DNA of 64,000 nucleotides. It comes from Streptomyces sp. NBC_00249 (lineage in GTDB: Bacteria; Actinomycetota; Actinomycetes; Streptomycetales; Streptomycetaceae). Shown here piece by piece: positions 26,762 through 35,211 of the stretch (positions are counted from its first letter, which is position 1; each line of letters starts with the position of its first letter). The DNA lies in contig NZ_JAPEMV010000008.1 in NCBI RefSeq assembly GCF_026342355.1, positions 310,001 through 374,000 on the forward strand. Reading direction: 5' to 3'. Both the position numbers and the translations under genes were made by a program. The notes under the pieces are model-generated. The model had not been told where the DNA came from and did no database searches. It saw only the letters and a program-made list of their open reading frames with translations.

Positions 26762-26966
26762 ATACACTGGAGCATCTATACGTTCAGATATATGGACGAG
26801 CCATTCGACGTATTGGCTGGCCCCGGGGCGCCGGGCGGTCCTGCTGACCGTCTTCCGTAAGACACGGCAGCGGGAGGACTCCGAGGTGGCGCGCGCCAAG
26901 CTGGCCAAAGCGCTCTGTGAAGCACAGCACGAACCGGCCCACGACGTGTTCAGCCGTCATCCGTAG
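26762..26966 (+). pseudogene. Broken RelE/ParE-type toxin gene
   Basis: Just before the antitoxin, one frame encodes TYWLAPGRRAVLLTVFRKT followed by RQREDSEVARAKLAKALCEA and ends at 26966. This matches the C-terminal half of Streptomyces RelE-family toxins (recollection). The preceding strand, LYVQIYGRAIR, is in another frame, so a one-base loss sits near 26806-26810. The N-terminal half is not recognisable upstream. The stretch 26470-26761 holds no gene that I can see. Confidence 0.55.
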
Positions 26967-26979
26967 GAGGGAGCCACAG

Positions 26980-27324
26980 ATGGTGAGTCACGCACATTGG
27001 AAGATCGCCCGGGACAAGAAGGCTGCCCAGGGCCTCTCCGAGAGCCCGGAGGCGACCAAGCACCGCGAGGAGATCCGGCTGGCCTGGGATCTGGGGCAGG
27101 CCGTCTACGACCGACGGACGGAACTCGGGATCTCGCAGACCGAGCTGGCGCGGCGGGCGGGAATGACACAGCCGCAGGTGTCGAAGCTGGAGCTCGGCGG
27201 GACCGTGCCGACCGTGCCACTGCTGGCACGGCTGGCGCGGGCCATGGAGTCGGAGCTGAACCTCAAGCTGGTCGGTGACACCTCGGTCGCCGTCTTCACG
27301 GCGCAGGAGCGTGAAGCCGCGTAG
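26980..27324 (+). CDS. XRE-family antitoxin (HigA-like)
   Basis: 114 residues with a Cro/C1 HTH: VYDRRTELGISQTELARRAG then MTQPQVSKLELGGTVPTVPL. The ATG has a clear ribosome binding site (TAGGAGGGA) overlapping the end of the broken toxin gene, the usual toxin-first order of a HigBA-type pair. With the toxin degraded, it may persist as an orphan autorepressor or anti-addiction protein. Confidence 0.85.
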   Translation: MVSHAHWKIARDKKAAQGLSESPEATKHREEIRLAWDLGQAVYDRRTELGISQTELARRAGMTQPQVSKLELGGTVPTVPLLARLARAMESELNLKLVGDTSVAVFTAQEREAA

Positions 27325-27331
27325 GACTCCC

Positions 27332-29014
27332 TCAGAGGTGGGTCGGGGCGAACATCTTCAGGGTGGCCGGGAGGATCACGACCGAGGGGCCCGGGGTGGT
27401 GAGGGCCTTGCGGAGGTCCGCCGTCAGGGACTGCGGGGTGGTGGTGGTCGCCGGGACGTCGAAGGAGGCGGCCAGGGCGGCGAAGTCGGGGCGGGTGAGT
27501 TCCGTGGCCGTGGGGGCGCCGAAGGCGTCGGTCATGTACTCGCGGAGGATGCCGTAGCCGCCGTCGTCCACGATGAGCCAGGTGACGTCGAGGCCGTGCT
27601 GCTTCGCGGTGGCCAGGTCGGCGATCGAGTACATCGCGCCGCCGTCGCCCGAGACCGCCAGGACCGGGGTGTCCGGTTCCGCGACGGCCGCGCCGAGGGC
27701 CGCCGGGAAGGCGTAGCCGAGGCCGCCCGCGCCCTGCGCCGAGTGCATGGTGTTCGGGTGCTTCGGGTCGAAGGCCGACCAGGCCCAGTAGGACAGGATC
27801 GTCATGTCCCAGAAGGACGGGGAGCGGGGAGGCAGGGCCGCGCGGACGGACCGCAGGAGGTCCTGTTCCAGGGCGACGTCCTGGCCGGCGAGGCGGGCAG
27901 CGATGTCCGCGAGCACCATCCGGACGCGGTCCGGGGCGCCGGCGTCCTCGCGGGGGGTGACCGTCTCCAGCAGGGCCTGGAGGGCCAGGCGGGCGTCCGC
28001 GTGGATGCCGAGGGCCGGGTGGTTGGACTCCAGCTTGCCGAGGTCGGCCTCGATCTGGACGATCCGGCCCGTCGGGAAGAACGTGTGGTAGTTCGAGGAG
28101 AGTTCCCCGAGGCCCGAGCCGACCACCAGCAGGACGTCCGCGTCCTCCAGGAAGTCGGTCATGTGGCGGTCCTCCAGCCAGGACTGGAGGGAGAGCGGGT
28201 GGGTCCAGGGGAAGGCGCCCTTGCCGCCGAAGGTGGTGACGACGGGTGCGTTCAGGAGTTCCGCGAGCTGCGTCAGCTTGCCGGCCGCGTCGGCGCGGAC
28301 CACGCCGCCGCCCGCGATGATCACCGGGCGGGAGGCGTTCGAGAGCCAGTGCGCGGCCAGGGCCGTGAGCTCCGGGCGCGGCGGCAGTTCGTGCGGGGTC
28401 GCGTCCATGCCCGTGACCTGCGGGAGGACGGTCTCCGCGCGGAGCACGTCCTCGGGGATCTCGACCCAGACCGGGCCGTGGGGCGTGCTGAGGGCCGATT
28501 CCCAGGCTTCGGCGACCACCGAGGGGATCTGCGAGGGGGTGCGGGCGATGTGGACCGACTTCACGACCTCGCGGAAGGAGGCCGACTGGTCGCGCAGCTC
28601 GTGCAGGTGGCCGCGGCGGCCGCCGCCCAGGCCCGGGGTGGGGACCTGGGAGGAGATCGCCAGGACCGGCGCGGACGCGGCCGCCGCCTCCGCGAGGGCG
28701 GGCAGCGCCATGAGCGCCCCGGGGCCCGTGGAGAGCAGCAGCGGGACGGCCTCGCCCGTCATGCGGCCGTACGCGTCGGCGGCGAAGGCGGCGTTGTTCT
28801 CCGTACGCAGGCCCACCAGGCGCAGGTCGGAGCGGCCGACCGCGTCGAAGAGGGCGAGCGCGTGCTGCCCGGGCAGACCGAAGACGGTGGTCGCGCCGAG
28901 GCCGCGCAGGGTCTCCACGACCAGGTCCCCGCCCGTACGGCCCGGCGGCGGCGCGAGGGCGGCGGCCGTCTGGGCCTCGGTGGGACGGAGTACCAGGTCG
29001 TGGTCGTGCGTCAC
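27332..29014 (-). CDS. ThDP-dependent decarboxylase-like enzyme, possibly AruI-type
   Basis: 560 residues with the three domains of the acetolactate synthase superfamily. The cofactor glutamate is in LRTENNAAFAADAYGRMTG, and the ThDP/Mg motif starts at SGDGGAMYSIADLATA. It ends in IVDDGGYG, where the usual Asn-Asn is Asp-Asp. It lies 44 bp downstream of an agmatinase-family gene on the same strand, and a PucR regulator faces both. In Pseudomonas the arginine transaminase route pairs a ThDP enzyme of this size (AruI, 2-ketoarginine decarboxylase) with guanidinobutyrase, so the same reaction is the best guess. An ordinary acetolactate synthase is unlikely in this context. Confidence 0.7.
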   Translation of the reverse strand: MTHDHDLVLRPTEAQTAAALAPPPGRTGGDLVVETLRGLGATTVFGLPGQHALALFDAVGRSDLRLVGLRTENNAAFAADAYGRMTGEAVPLLLSTGPGALMALPALAEAAAASAPVLAISSQVPTPGLGGGRRGHLHELRDQSASFREVVKSVHIARTPSQIPSVVAEAWESALSTPHGPVWVEIPEDVLRAETVLPQVTGMDATPHELPPRPELTALAAHWLSNASRPVIIAGGGVVRADAAGKLTQLAELLNAPVVTTFGGKGAFPWTHPLSLQSWLEDRHMTDFLEDADVLLVVGSGLGELSSNYHTFFPTGRIVQIEADLGKLESNHPALGIHADARLALQALLETVTPREDAGAPDRVRMVLADIAARLAGQDVALEQDLLRSVRAALPPRSPSFWDMTILSYWAWSAFDPKHPNTMHSAQGAGGLGYAFPAALGAAVAEPDTPVLAVSGDGGAMYSIADLATAKQHGLDVTWLIVDDGGYGILREYMTDAFGAPTATELTRPDFAALAASFDVPATTTTPQSLTADLRKALTTPGPSVVILPATLKMFAPTHL

Positions 29015-29058
29015 GGTGTGTGGCTACCCTTCGCCGCCGCCCTGTGGGTGTGTGGTGA

Positions 29059-30024
29059 TCAGGCCTGCCGGGAGGCGGCGATCTGACGGCTCATGATCGT
29101 GGTGAGCTCGTACGCGGTGTGCGAGGCCGCGACCGAGGTGATCTCCGCGTGATCGTACGCCGGGGCGACCTCGACCACATCGGCGGAAACGAGGTTGCAG
29201 GACGACAGACCGCGGATGATCTCCAGCAGCTCGCGGGAGGTCATGCCGCCCGCCTCGGGGGTGCCGGTGCCGGGGGCGTGGGCCGGGTCGAGCACGTCGA
29301 TGTCGATGGAGATGTACAGCGGGCGGTCGCCGATGCGCTGGCGCAGCTGGTCGGCGACCTCGTCGGCGCCGCGGCGGTAGACGTCGGCCGAGGTGACGAT
29401 GCCGAAGCCCATCTTGGCGTCGTCGTCGAGGTCCTGCTTGCCGTACAGCGGGCCGCGCGTGCCGACGTGGGAGAGCGCCTCGGTGTCGAGGATGCCCTCC
29501 TCCACCGCGCGGCGGAACGGGGTGCCGTGCGTGTACTCGGCGCCGAAGTACGTGTCCCAGGTGTCGAGGTGCGCGTCGAAGTGCAGCAGGGCGACCGGGC
29601 CGTGCTTCTTGGCGACGGAGCGCAGCAGGGGCAGGGCGATGGTGTGGTCGCCGCCGAGGGTCATCAGGCGGGAGCCGTTGCCGATCAGGTCGTCGGCGGC
29701 GGCCTCGATCGTCTCGACGGCCTCGTTGATGTTGAAGGGGTTCGCCGCGATGTCACCGGCGTCGGCGACCTGCGCGAGGGCGAAGGGGGAGGCGTCCTGG
29801 GCCGGGTTGTACGGGCGCAGCAGGCGGGAGGCCTCGCGGATGGCGTTGCCGCCGAAGCGGGCGCCGGGGCGGTAGGAGACACCGGAGTCGAAGGGCACGC
29901 CGACGACGGCCACGTCGGCCTTGCCGCCGACCTCGTCGAGGCGGGGCAGCCGGGCGAAGGTGGCCGGGCCCGCGTAGCGCGGGATGCGGGAGGAGTCGAC
30001 GGGGCCGCGCGGCTGCGTGCTCAT
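29059..30024 (-). CDS. speB: Ureohydrolase, agmatinase/guanidinobutyrase family
   Basis: 321 residues from the ATG at 30024 (GAAGGG upstream). The dimanganese site is complete: GGDHT, then DAHLDTWD, then SIDIDVLDPAHAPGTGTPEAGG. These enzymes release urea from a guanidino compound. Agmatinase is the default name; 4-guanidinobutyrate or 3-guanidinopropionate are possible substrates given the decarboxylase-like gene next to it. The spacer to the divergent PucR gene is 116 bp. Confidence 0.88.
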   Translation of the reverse strand: MSTQPRGPVDSSRIPRYAGPATFARLPRLDEVGGKADVAVVGVPFDSGVSYRPGARFGGNAIREASRLLRPYNPAQDASPFALAQVADAGDIAANPFNINEAVETIEAAADDLIGNGSRLMTLGGDHTIALPLLRSVAKKHGPVALLHFDAHLDTWDTYFGAEYTHGTPFRRAVEEGILDTEALSHVGTRGPLYGKQDLDDDAKMGFGIVTSADVYRRGADEVADQLRQRIGDRPLYISIDIDVLDPAHAPGTGTPEAGGMTSRELLEIIRGLSSCNLVSADVVEVAPAYDHAEITSVAASHTAYELTTIMSRQIAASRQA

Positions 30025-30140
30025 GGGGGGTGCCCTTCTGGTGGTCCTGCTGGTGCGGTCCTTCGAGCGTAAGGCGACGCCCCCGGGGCGCGAAGTGTAC
30101 GTTTCATCCACCACCGGGCCGCGATCTGTACGGAGTATCC

Positions 30141-31526
30141 ATGGAGACGTTGCCGCCGACCCCGCCCGTCGCGCTCGGCGCGCTGCTGCGTGACCGCCGG
30201 CTGGGGCTGCGGCACCTGGCGGGGCCCGCCGAGGCCGATGTGCACGGGGTGCACGCCTCCGAGATGGCCGACCCGTCGCCGTACCTGCTGGGCGGGGAAC
30301 TGCTGCTGACGGCGGGCGCGGAGCTGGCGGCGGACGCGGACGCGGACTGCGAGGCGTACGCGGAGCGGCTGGTGCGGGCCGGGGTGGGCGCCGTCGGGTT
30401 CGGGGTGACGCCGGTGCACGGGACGGTGCCGCGGGCGCTGGCCGCGGCCTGCGAGCGGCACGGGCTGCCGCTGGTGGAGGTGCCGCCCGGGACCCCGTTC
30501 GCGGCGGTCGGCCGGGCGGTGTGGCGGCTGATGGCGGAGTCCCGGACCGGGGAGCTGCGCCGGGTTGCCGAAGCCCAGCAGTCCCTGGCGGCGGCGGCCG
30601 CCCGCCCGGACCCGGTCCCGGCGGTCCTGACCCGCCTGGCCACGGCCCTGGGCGGCTGGGCGGCCCTCCTCGCCCCGGACAGCGCCGTCGAGGCCGTCGC
30701 CGGGGCCGGGCCCGGGGCGGGGGTGCGGGAGGCGGTCGGGGCGCTCGCGCGGCGGGTCGGGGGCGGGGGTGCCGCGACCGCGACCGACGCCCTCGGCGGT
30801 ACCCAGCTCGCCGCGTACGCCGTCGGCGGGGGCCGCGTGCTCGCGCTGGCCACGCCCTCCCGCACCCCGGGCGACCACACGATCGCCTCCGCCGCGGCGG
30901 TGCTGCTGAGCCTGCTCACCACGCACCGCCCGGCGAGGGCGGGCGCGGAGGCGGCCCTGACCCGGCTGCTGCTCGACGGCTCCCCGGCGGCGGCCCTGCC
31001 CCCGGGCCCCTGGTACGCCGTGCACGCCCGGGGCGCCGGGGACCCGGGGGCCCTCGCGGCCGCGCTGGGCACCGTACTGCTGGACCCGCGCGGGCCGGCC
31101 GTACGGCTGCTCACCGACCGGGAGCCCACGGCGCAGCCGGGCTGGCGGCTCGGGGTGAGCGCGGCGGCCGCGCCCGGGGCCCTGACCGCCGCCGACGCGC
31201 AGGCCGGCCGGGCCCTGGAGCGCGCCGAGGCGGCCCGTACCCCCCTGGCCCGGCACACGGACCCCGGCCTCGCGGGTCTGGTCGGCGAGGCGGAGGCCCG
31301 GGCCCACGCCGAGGCCCTGCTCGGGCCGCTGCCCCCGGCCCTGCGGGACACCCTGCGCGGCTGGCTGGCCCACCACGGCAGCTGGGACCGCAGCGCGGCC
31401 GCGCTGGGCGTCCACCGCAACACCGTCCGCCAGCGCGTCGCCCGCTGCGCCGAGCTCCTGGACCGGGACCTCGACGACCCGGACACCCGGATGGAGCTGT
31501 GGTTCGCCCTGCGCCGGCTGCCCTAG
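30141..31526 (+). CDS. PucR-family transcriptional regulator
   Basis: 461 residues. The N-terminal PucR/purine-catabolism sensor domain includes MADPSPYLLGGELLLTAG, followed by a poorly conserved GGDEF-like middle part. The C-terminal HTH_30 is HHGSWDRSAAALGVHRNTVR, then QRVARCAELLDRDLDDP. It is divergent from the ureohydrolase gene, so it probably regulates the guanidino-compound genes. PucR proteins usually activate nitrogen-source catabolism. Confidence 0.88.
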   Translation: METLPPTPPVALGALLRDRRLGLRHLAGPAEADVHGVHASEMADPSPYLLGGELLLTAGAELAADADADCEAYAERLVRAGVGAVGFGVTPVHGTVPRALAAACERHGLPLVEVPPGTPFAAVGRAVWRLMAESRTGELRRVAEAQQSLAAAAARPDPVPAVLTRLATALGGWAALLAPDSAVEAVAGAGPGAGVREAVGALARRVGGGGAATATDALGGTQLAAYAVGGGRVLALATPSRTPGDHTIASAAAVLLSLLTTHRPARAGAEAALTRLLLDGSPAAALPPGPWYAVHARGAGDPGALAAALGTVLLDPRGPAVRLLTDREPTAQPGWRLGVSAAAAPGALTAADAQAGRALERAEAARTPLARHTDPGLAGLVGEAEARAHAEALLGPLPPALRDTLRGWLAHHGSWDRSAAALGVHRNTVRQRVARCAELLDRDLDDPDTRMELWFALRRLP

Positions 31527-31529
31527 TTC

Positions 31530-31570
31530 GGGTTGGTGGTCACCTCGGTCACGGGTTGGTGGTCACCTCG
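31530..31570. repeat. 18-bp direct repeat duplicating the 3' end of the protease-like gene
   Basis: GGGTTGGTGGTCACCTCG occurs at 31530-31547 and at 31553-31570. On the minus strand both copies encode EVTTNP. The first copy read ends the protein with TGA and the second lies just downstream. Confidence 0.8.
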
Positions 31571-32421
31571 AAGCCCGCGCCGAAGACGTCGGCGGGGTCC
31601 GCGGTGTCGCGGGCGCGCAGGTCGGCCAGGATGTTCGCCGAGCTGGTGTAGAGGTACGGGGGGATCCCGAGGGCGATCGCCTTGGTGATGCCCGCCCAGG
31701 GCCCCTCGGCCTTGAACCCGTTGGCCTCGGAGGGGTACGCGGACCCCGGGGTGTGCCAGATCGTGGGCCCGCCCGAGTCACCGGCCTTGTGCTTGGGGTG
31801 CGCCTGGTAGACGCCCCGGTCGTTGTTGGTGATCCGGCCGTACCAGACGCCCAGCTGGCCGGAGACCACGAGCTCGTTGTTGTTGAACCAGGCCGCGCCG
31901 AGCAGGCGTTCGTTGTTCAGCGCGGGGCTGAGGGCGTTGGGGCTGGCCGTCCCGCCGGGGACCTCCAGCACCCCGGTCTGCTTCAGGTGCGGTCCCTGCG
32001 AGGACAGCGTCACGCTCGGCACGAGCTCGATGACCATGTAGTCCTTGGTCAGGTGCCCGGTCATGGACCCTTCCGGGTCCTTGAACCAGCGGACGTACCC
32101 GATGGGCCCGTAGCCGAGGTCCTGCCGGTGGTAGACGGGGGCGATGTTCTCGGGGATCTCGCGGTCGGCGTACTTCCCCGTGGGGTCGGAGAGGCAGTGC
32201 CCGGCCGATATCGCGATCTTCCGCCCGTAGTCGTCGTTGCCCACGGCGCCGATGGTGCAGAAGGCCTCGGGCCGTGCGGGGTCGAAGGCGATCTGCATCG
32301 CGTTGTGGACGCGCTTCTCCTGGGGTTCCTGCGCGGCGGCGCGGGCCGTGCCCGCGCCGAGGGTCACGGTGACCGCCACGGCCGCCGCGAGACTCGACAG
32401 CCTCCTGAACATGCCTGACAT
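31549..32421 (-). CDS. Secreted trypsin-like (S1 fold) serine protease
   Basis: 290 residues from the ATG at 32421 (AGGAA upstream). Signal peptide MFRRLSSLAAAVAVTVTLGA, cleaved near ARA. The catalytic histidine is in AISAGHCLSD, the aspartate probably in LTKDYMVIEL, and the serine in HKAGDSGGPTIW. These give the S1 triad in the right order. Streptomyces use such proteins as extracellular proteases or chaplin/signal processors; the substrate is unknown. The extreme C-terminus is duplicated in the DNA beyond the stop. Confidence 0.82.
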   Translation of the reverse strand: MSGMFRRLSSLAAAVAVTVTLGAGTARAAAQEPQEKRVHNAMQIAFDPARPEAFCTIGAVGNDDYGRKIAISAGHCLSDPTGKYADREIPENIAPVYHRQDLGYGPIGYVRWFKDPEGSMTGHLTKDYMVIELVPSVTLSSQGPHLKQTGVLEVPGGTASPNALSPALNNERLLGAAWFNNNELVVSGQLGVWYGRITNNDRGVYQAHPKHKAGDSGGPTIWHTPGSAYPSEANGFKAEGPWAGITKAIALGIPPYLYTSSANILADLRARDTADPADVFGAGFEVTTNP

Positions 32422-32605
32422 GCCCGTTTCCTGTTCTGTCGGGGACGAGGACCGGAGGGACGAGTCAAGCCGTGGCGCGGTGGCGGCAGAAGGGGGTATC
32501 CGGCCAGTCGCCATTGGCCACGCCGAAGAGTTCCCGGCGAGTGACCCATGACGCTGCCCACGCCCTGGACAGCCGGAGTGACCGCCGGGTAACTTAGCTA
32601 TGAGC

Positions 32606-32613
32606 AAGCGCTT
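32606..32613. promoter_or_regulatory. AAGCGCTT palindrome before an acyl-CoA dehydrogenase gene
   Basis: Embedded in GAGCAAGCGCTTAGAC, 41 bp before the GTG start. It may be an operator half of a fatty-acid regulator, but only the central eight bases are symmetrical. Confidence 0.3.
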
Positions 32614-32653
32614 AGACATGGCCTGGCCGAACTAGGGATCGAGGAGGCGGCTC

Positions 32654-33811
32654 GTGCGCCGTACCGTATTCAACGAGGACCACGAAGCTTTCCGCGAGAC
32701 CATCCGCGCCTTCATCGAGGCCGAGGTCGTCCCCGTCTACGACGAGTGGTTCCAGGCCGGCCAGGCCCCGCGCGACTTCTACTACAAGCTCGGCGAGCTG
32801 GGCGTCTTCGGCATCAACGTGCCCGAGGAGTTCGGCGGCGCCGGCCTGGACACCCACAAGTTCGAGGCCGTCCTCTACGAGGAGACCTCGCGCGCCGGCG
32901 TGAACTTCGGCGGCTCCGGCGTGCACGTGCTGCTGGCGCTCCCCTACATCAAGATGCTCGCCACCGACGAGCAGAAGAAGCGCTACCTCCCGAAGTTCGT
33001 CTCCGGCGAGGAGATGTGGGCCCTGGCGATGACCGAGCCGGGCACCGGCTCCGACGTCGCGGGCATGAAGACCACCGCCAAGCTCTCCGAGGACGGCACG
33101 CACTACGTCCTCAACGGCTCCAAGACCTTCATCACCGGCGGCGTCCACGCCGACCGTGTGATCGTCTGCGCCCGCACCTCCGCCCCGGGCGAGCAGGACC
33201 GCCGCTTCGGCATCTCCCTCTTCGCCGTGGACACCAAGTCCGAGGGCTACTCCATCGGCCGCAAGCTGGACAAGCTGGGCCTGCGCACCTCCGACACCGC
33301 CGAGCTGGCGTTCGTCGACGTGAAGGTCCCGGTCGAGGACCTCATGGGCGAGGAGAACAAGGGCTTCTACTACCTCGGCGCGAACCTGCCCTCCGAGCGC
33401 TGGGGCATCGCCTTCGGCGCGTACGCGCAGGCCAAGGCCGCCGTCCGGTTCGCCCAGCAGTACGTGACCGACCGCACCGTCTTCGGCAAGCCGGTCGCGC
33501 ACTTCCAGAACACCAAGTTCGAACTGGCCTCCTGCCAGGCCGAGGTGGACGCGGCCGAGGCCGTCGCCGACCGCGCCCTGGAGGCCCTGGACGCCGGTGA
33601 GCTCACCGCCGCCGAGGCCGCCTCCGCGAAGCTGTTCTGCACCGAGGTCGCGCACCGCGTCATCGACAAGTGCCTCCAGCTGCACGGCGGCTACGGCTAC
33701 ATGAACGAGTACCCGATCGCCCGCCTCTACGCCGACAACCGCGTGAACCGCATCTACGGCGGCACCAGCGAGGTCATGAAGTCCATCATCGCGAAGTCCA
33801 TGGGTCTCTGA
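32654..33811 (+). CDS. Acyl-CoA dehydrogenase, long-chain-type active site
   Basis: 385 residues; oxidises an acyl-CoA to its 2,3-enoyl form with FAD. FAD and substrate motifs: MTEPGTGSDVAGMKTTA and HGGYGYMNEYPIARLYAD. At the usual catalytic position near the C-terminus it has YGGTSEV, with Gly instead of Glu. Instead, a Glu in NLPSERWGIAFGAY sits where long-chain and isovaleryl enzymes place the base. The GTG at 32654 follows a good ribosome binding site (GAGGAGG). Together with the thioesterase gene 27 bp downstream it suggests long-chain acyl-CoA metabolism. It differs from the dehydrogenase at 43929. Confidence 0.92.
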   Translation: MRRTVFNEDHEAFRETIRAFIEAEVVPVYDEWFQAGQAPRDFYYKLGELGVFGINVPEEFGGAGLDTHKFEAVLYEETSRAGVNFGGSGVHVLLALPYIKMLATDEQKKRYLPKFVSGEEMWALAMTEPGTGSDVAGMKTTAKLSEDGTHYVLNGSKTFITGGVHADRVIVCARTSAPGEQDRRFGISLFAVDTKSEGYSIGRKLDKLGLRTSDTAELAFVDVKVPVEDLMGEENKGFYYLGANLPSERWGIAFGAYAQAKAAVRFAQQYVTDRTVFGKPVAHFQNTKFELASCQAEVDAAEAVADRALEALDAGELTAAEAASAKLFCTEVAHRVIDKCLQLHGGYGYMNEYPIARLYADNRVNRIYGGTSEVMKSIIAKSMGL

Positions 33812-33826
33812 GTTCCGCGAGGCGCT

Positions 33827-33832
33827 TACCCT
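33827..33832 (+). promoter_or_regulatory. Candidate -10 element of a leaderless promoter (thioesterase)
   Basis: TACCCT lies six bases before the ATG at 33839 with only pyrimidines between, which rules out a ribosome binding site there. Confidence 0.45.
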
Positions 33833-33838
33833 TCCCCC

Positions 33839-34717
33839 ATGAACGAGGCCCTGACGACGCTCCTCGATCTGCTCGACCTGGAGCAGATCGAGGAGAACAT
33901 CTTCCGCGGTACCAGCCGTTCGGCGCTGGTACCGCGGGTCTTCGGCGGTCAGGTCGCGGCGCAGGCGCTGGTCGCGGCCGGGCGGACCGTCCCGGCCGAC
34001 CGGACCGCGCACTCGCTGCACTCGTACTTCCTGCGCGCCGGGGACGCCGGCGCGCCCATCGTGTACTCGGTGGACCGCATCCGCGACGGCCGCTCCTTCA
34101 CCACCCGCCGGGTCGTCGCCGTCCAGCACGGGCAGCCGATCTTCCACCTCTCCGCGTCCTTCCAGACGTACGAGGAGGGCCTGGACCACCAGAGCGCCAT
34201 GCCCTGCGCGCCCGACCCGGAGACCCTGCCGACCGCCGCCGAGTCCCTGCCCGCGTACCGGGAGATCTTCCGGGACCCGGGCACCGTCGAGCGGCTGCTC
34301 GACGCGCGGGCCGCGGTGGACCTGAGGTACGCCACGACCCCGCCGTGGGGCAGCGTGGGCGAGCCGGTGGAGCCGCGTACGCAGGTGTGGTTCCGTACGG
34401 CCGGCAAGCTGGAGAGCGACGATCCGCTGCTGCACACCTGCCTGGCCACCTACGTCTCCGACATGACCCTGCTGGACTCGGTGCTGCTCGCGCACGGCCG
34501 CGGCGGCTGGGCCGTGGGCGATGTGGTGGGGGCCTCCCTGGACCACGCGATGTGGTTCCACCGGCCCTTCCGCGCCGACGAATGGCTCCTCTACGACCAG
34601 GAGTCCCCCTCGGCCTCCGCCGGCCGGGGCCTGGGCCAGGCCCGCATCTGGACCCAGGACGGGCGCCTCGCCGTCACGGTGATCCAGGAGGGCGTGGTCC
34701 GCGTCCCCCGCGCGTAG
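33839..34717 (+). CDS. tesB: Acyl-CoA thioesterase II (TesB-type double hotdog)
   Basis: 292 residues; hydrolyses medium and long-chain acyl-CoA to free acid and CoA. The first hotdog contains RVFGGQVAAQALVAAGRTV and AHSLHSYFLRAGD. The second includes SLDHAMWFHRPFRADEWLLYDQESPSASAGRGL, with the catalytic aspartate in SLDHAMWFH. The length is normal. It follows the acyl-CoA dehydrogenase but probably also has its own leaderless promoter. Confidence 0.93.
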   Translation: MNEALTTLLDLLDLEQIEENIFRGTSRSALVPRVFGGQVAAQALVAAGRTVPADRTAHSLHSYFLRAGDAGAPIVYSVDRIRDGRSFTTRRVVAVQHGQPIFHLSASFQTYEEGLDHQSAMPCAPDPETLPTAAESLPAYREIFRDPGTVERLLDARAAVDLRYATTPPWGSVGEPVEPRTQVWFRTAGKLESDDPLLHTCLATYVSDMTLLDSVLLAHGRGGWAVGDVVGASLDHAMWFHRPFRADEWLLYDQESPSASAGRGLGQARIWTQDGRLAVTVIQEGVVRVPRA

Positions 34718-34727
34718 GGGTAGGCGC

Positions 34728-35189
34728 ATGTTCTTCTTCCTGCTGCTCGTCCTGCCCCTGGCCCTTCCCGTCGCGGCCCTCGCCGCCCTGGCCCGGCTCG
34801 TGGCGCACGTCGTGGCCACGCTGCGACGGCGCTCCGCCCGGCACCTGCTGGGCCCCGGCACCCTGCTCCTGGCGGCCCTCGCCCTGGCCTGCGTCGCCGG
34901 TACGGCCTACAGCTGGGGCTTCGCGTCCGGGACGTACGTCCTCGACCCCGAGGAGGTGTGCGGGATCGCCTGGGGGGAGCACCCGGCCCGGGGCGTCCAC
35001 TGGGAGTCGTACCTGCCGCTCTCCGCGCACTGCGCCTCGTACCCGGGCGCGCCCGACGCGACCCAGCTGATCCCCGCCTGGGCGAACCCCGTCACCGCGA
35101 CGGCCTCCGCGGCGGCGCTGGCACTCGCCCTGGCGGCCCCCTTCGCGGCCCGGCTGCGCCGCGCGGGTGTCGCTGAGCCTCCTGCCTGA
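34728..35189 (+). CDS. Integral membrane protein, unrecognised
   Basis: 153 residues with three hydrophobic helices: FFFLLLVLPLALPVAALAAL, LLLAALALACVAGTAYSWGF and a C-terminal ATASAAALALALAAPFAARL. Between the last two is an exported-looking loop with two cysteines (EEVCGIAWGEHP and SAHCASYPG) that could form a disulfide. The ribosome binding site is weak. It starts 10 bp after the thioesterase, so it is probably co-transcribed. Function unknown. Confidence 0.7.
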   Translation: MFFFLLLVLPLALPVAALAALARLVAHVVATLRRRSARHLLGPGTLLLAALALACVAGTAYSWGFASGTYVLDPEEVCGIAWGEHPARGVHWESYLPLSAHCASYPGAPDATQLIPAWANPVTATASAAALALALAAPFAARLRRAGVAEPPA

Positions 35190-35199
35190 GGGTCGGACA

Positions 35200-35205
35200 T
35201 ACCGT
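35200..35205 (+). promoter_or_regulatory. Candidate -10 element of a leaderless promoter (CDF gene)
   Basis: TACCGT lies six bases before the ATG at 35212, with no ribosome binding site between. Confidence 0.4.
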
Positions 35206-35211
35206 CACATC

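Noticed and set aside
22031..26908. Very long open frame on the minus strand overlapping the EF-hand and ABC genes
   Set aside because: It is Arg/Pro/Gly-rich shadow coding caused by high GC; the true frames there have clear domains and ribosome binding sites. The same applies to long frames opposite recD2 (12359-14935), copA (8190-10673), glmS2 and the iol and des genes.
34718..34727. Separate promoter for the membrane protein gene after tesB
   Set aside because: The 10-bp gap has no room and no TANNNT element; co-transcription is more likely.
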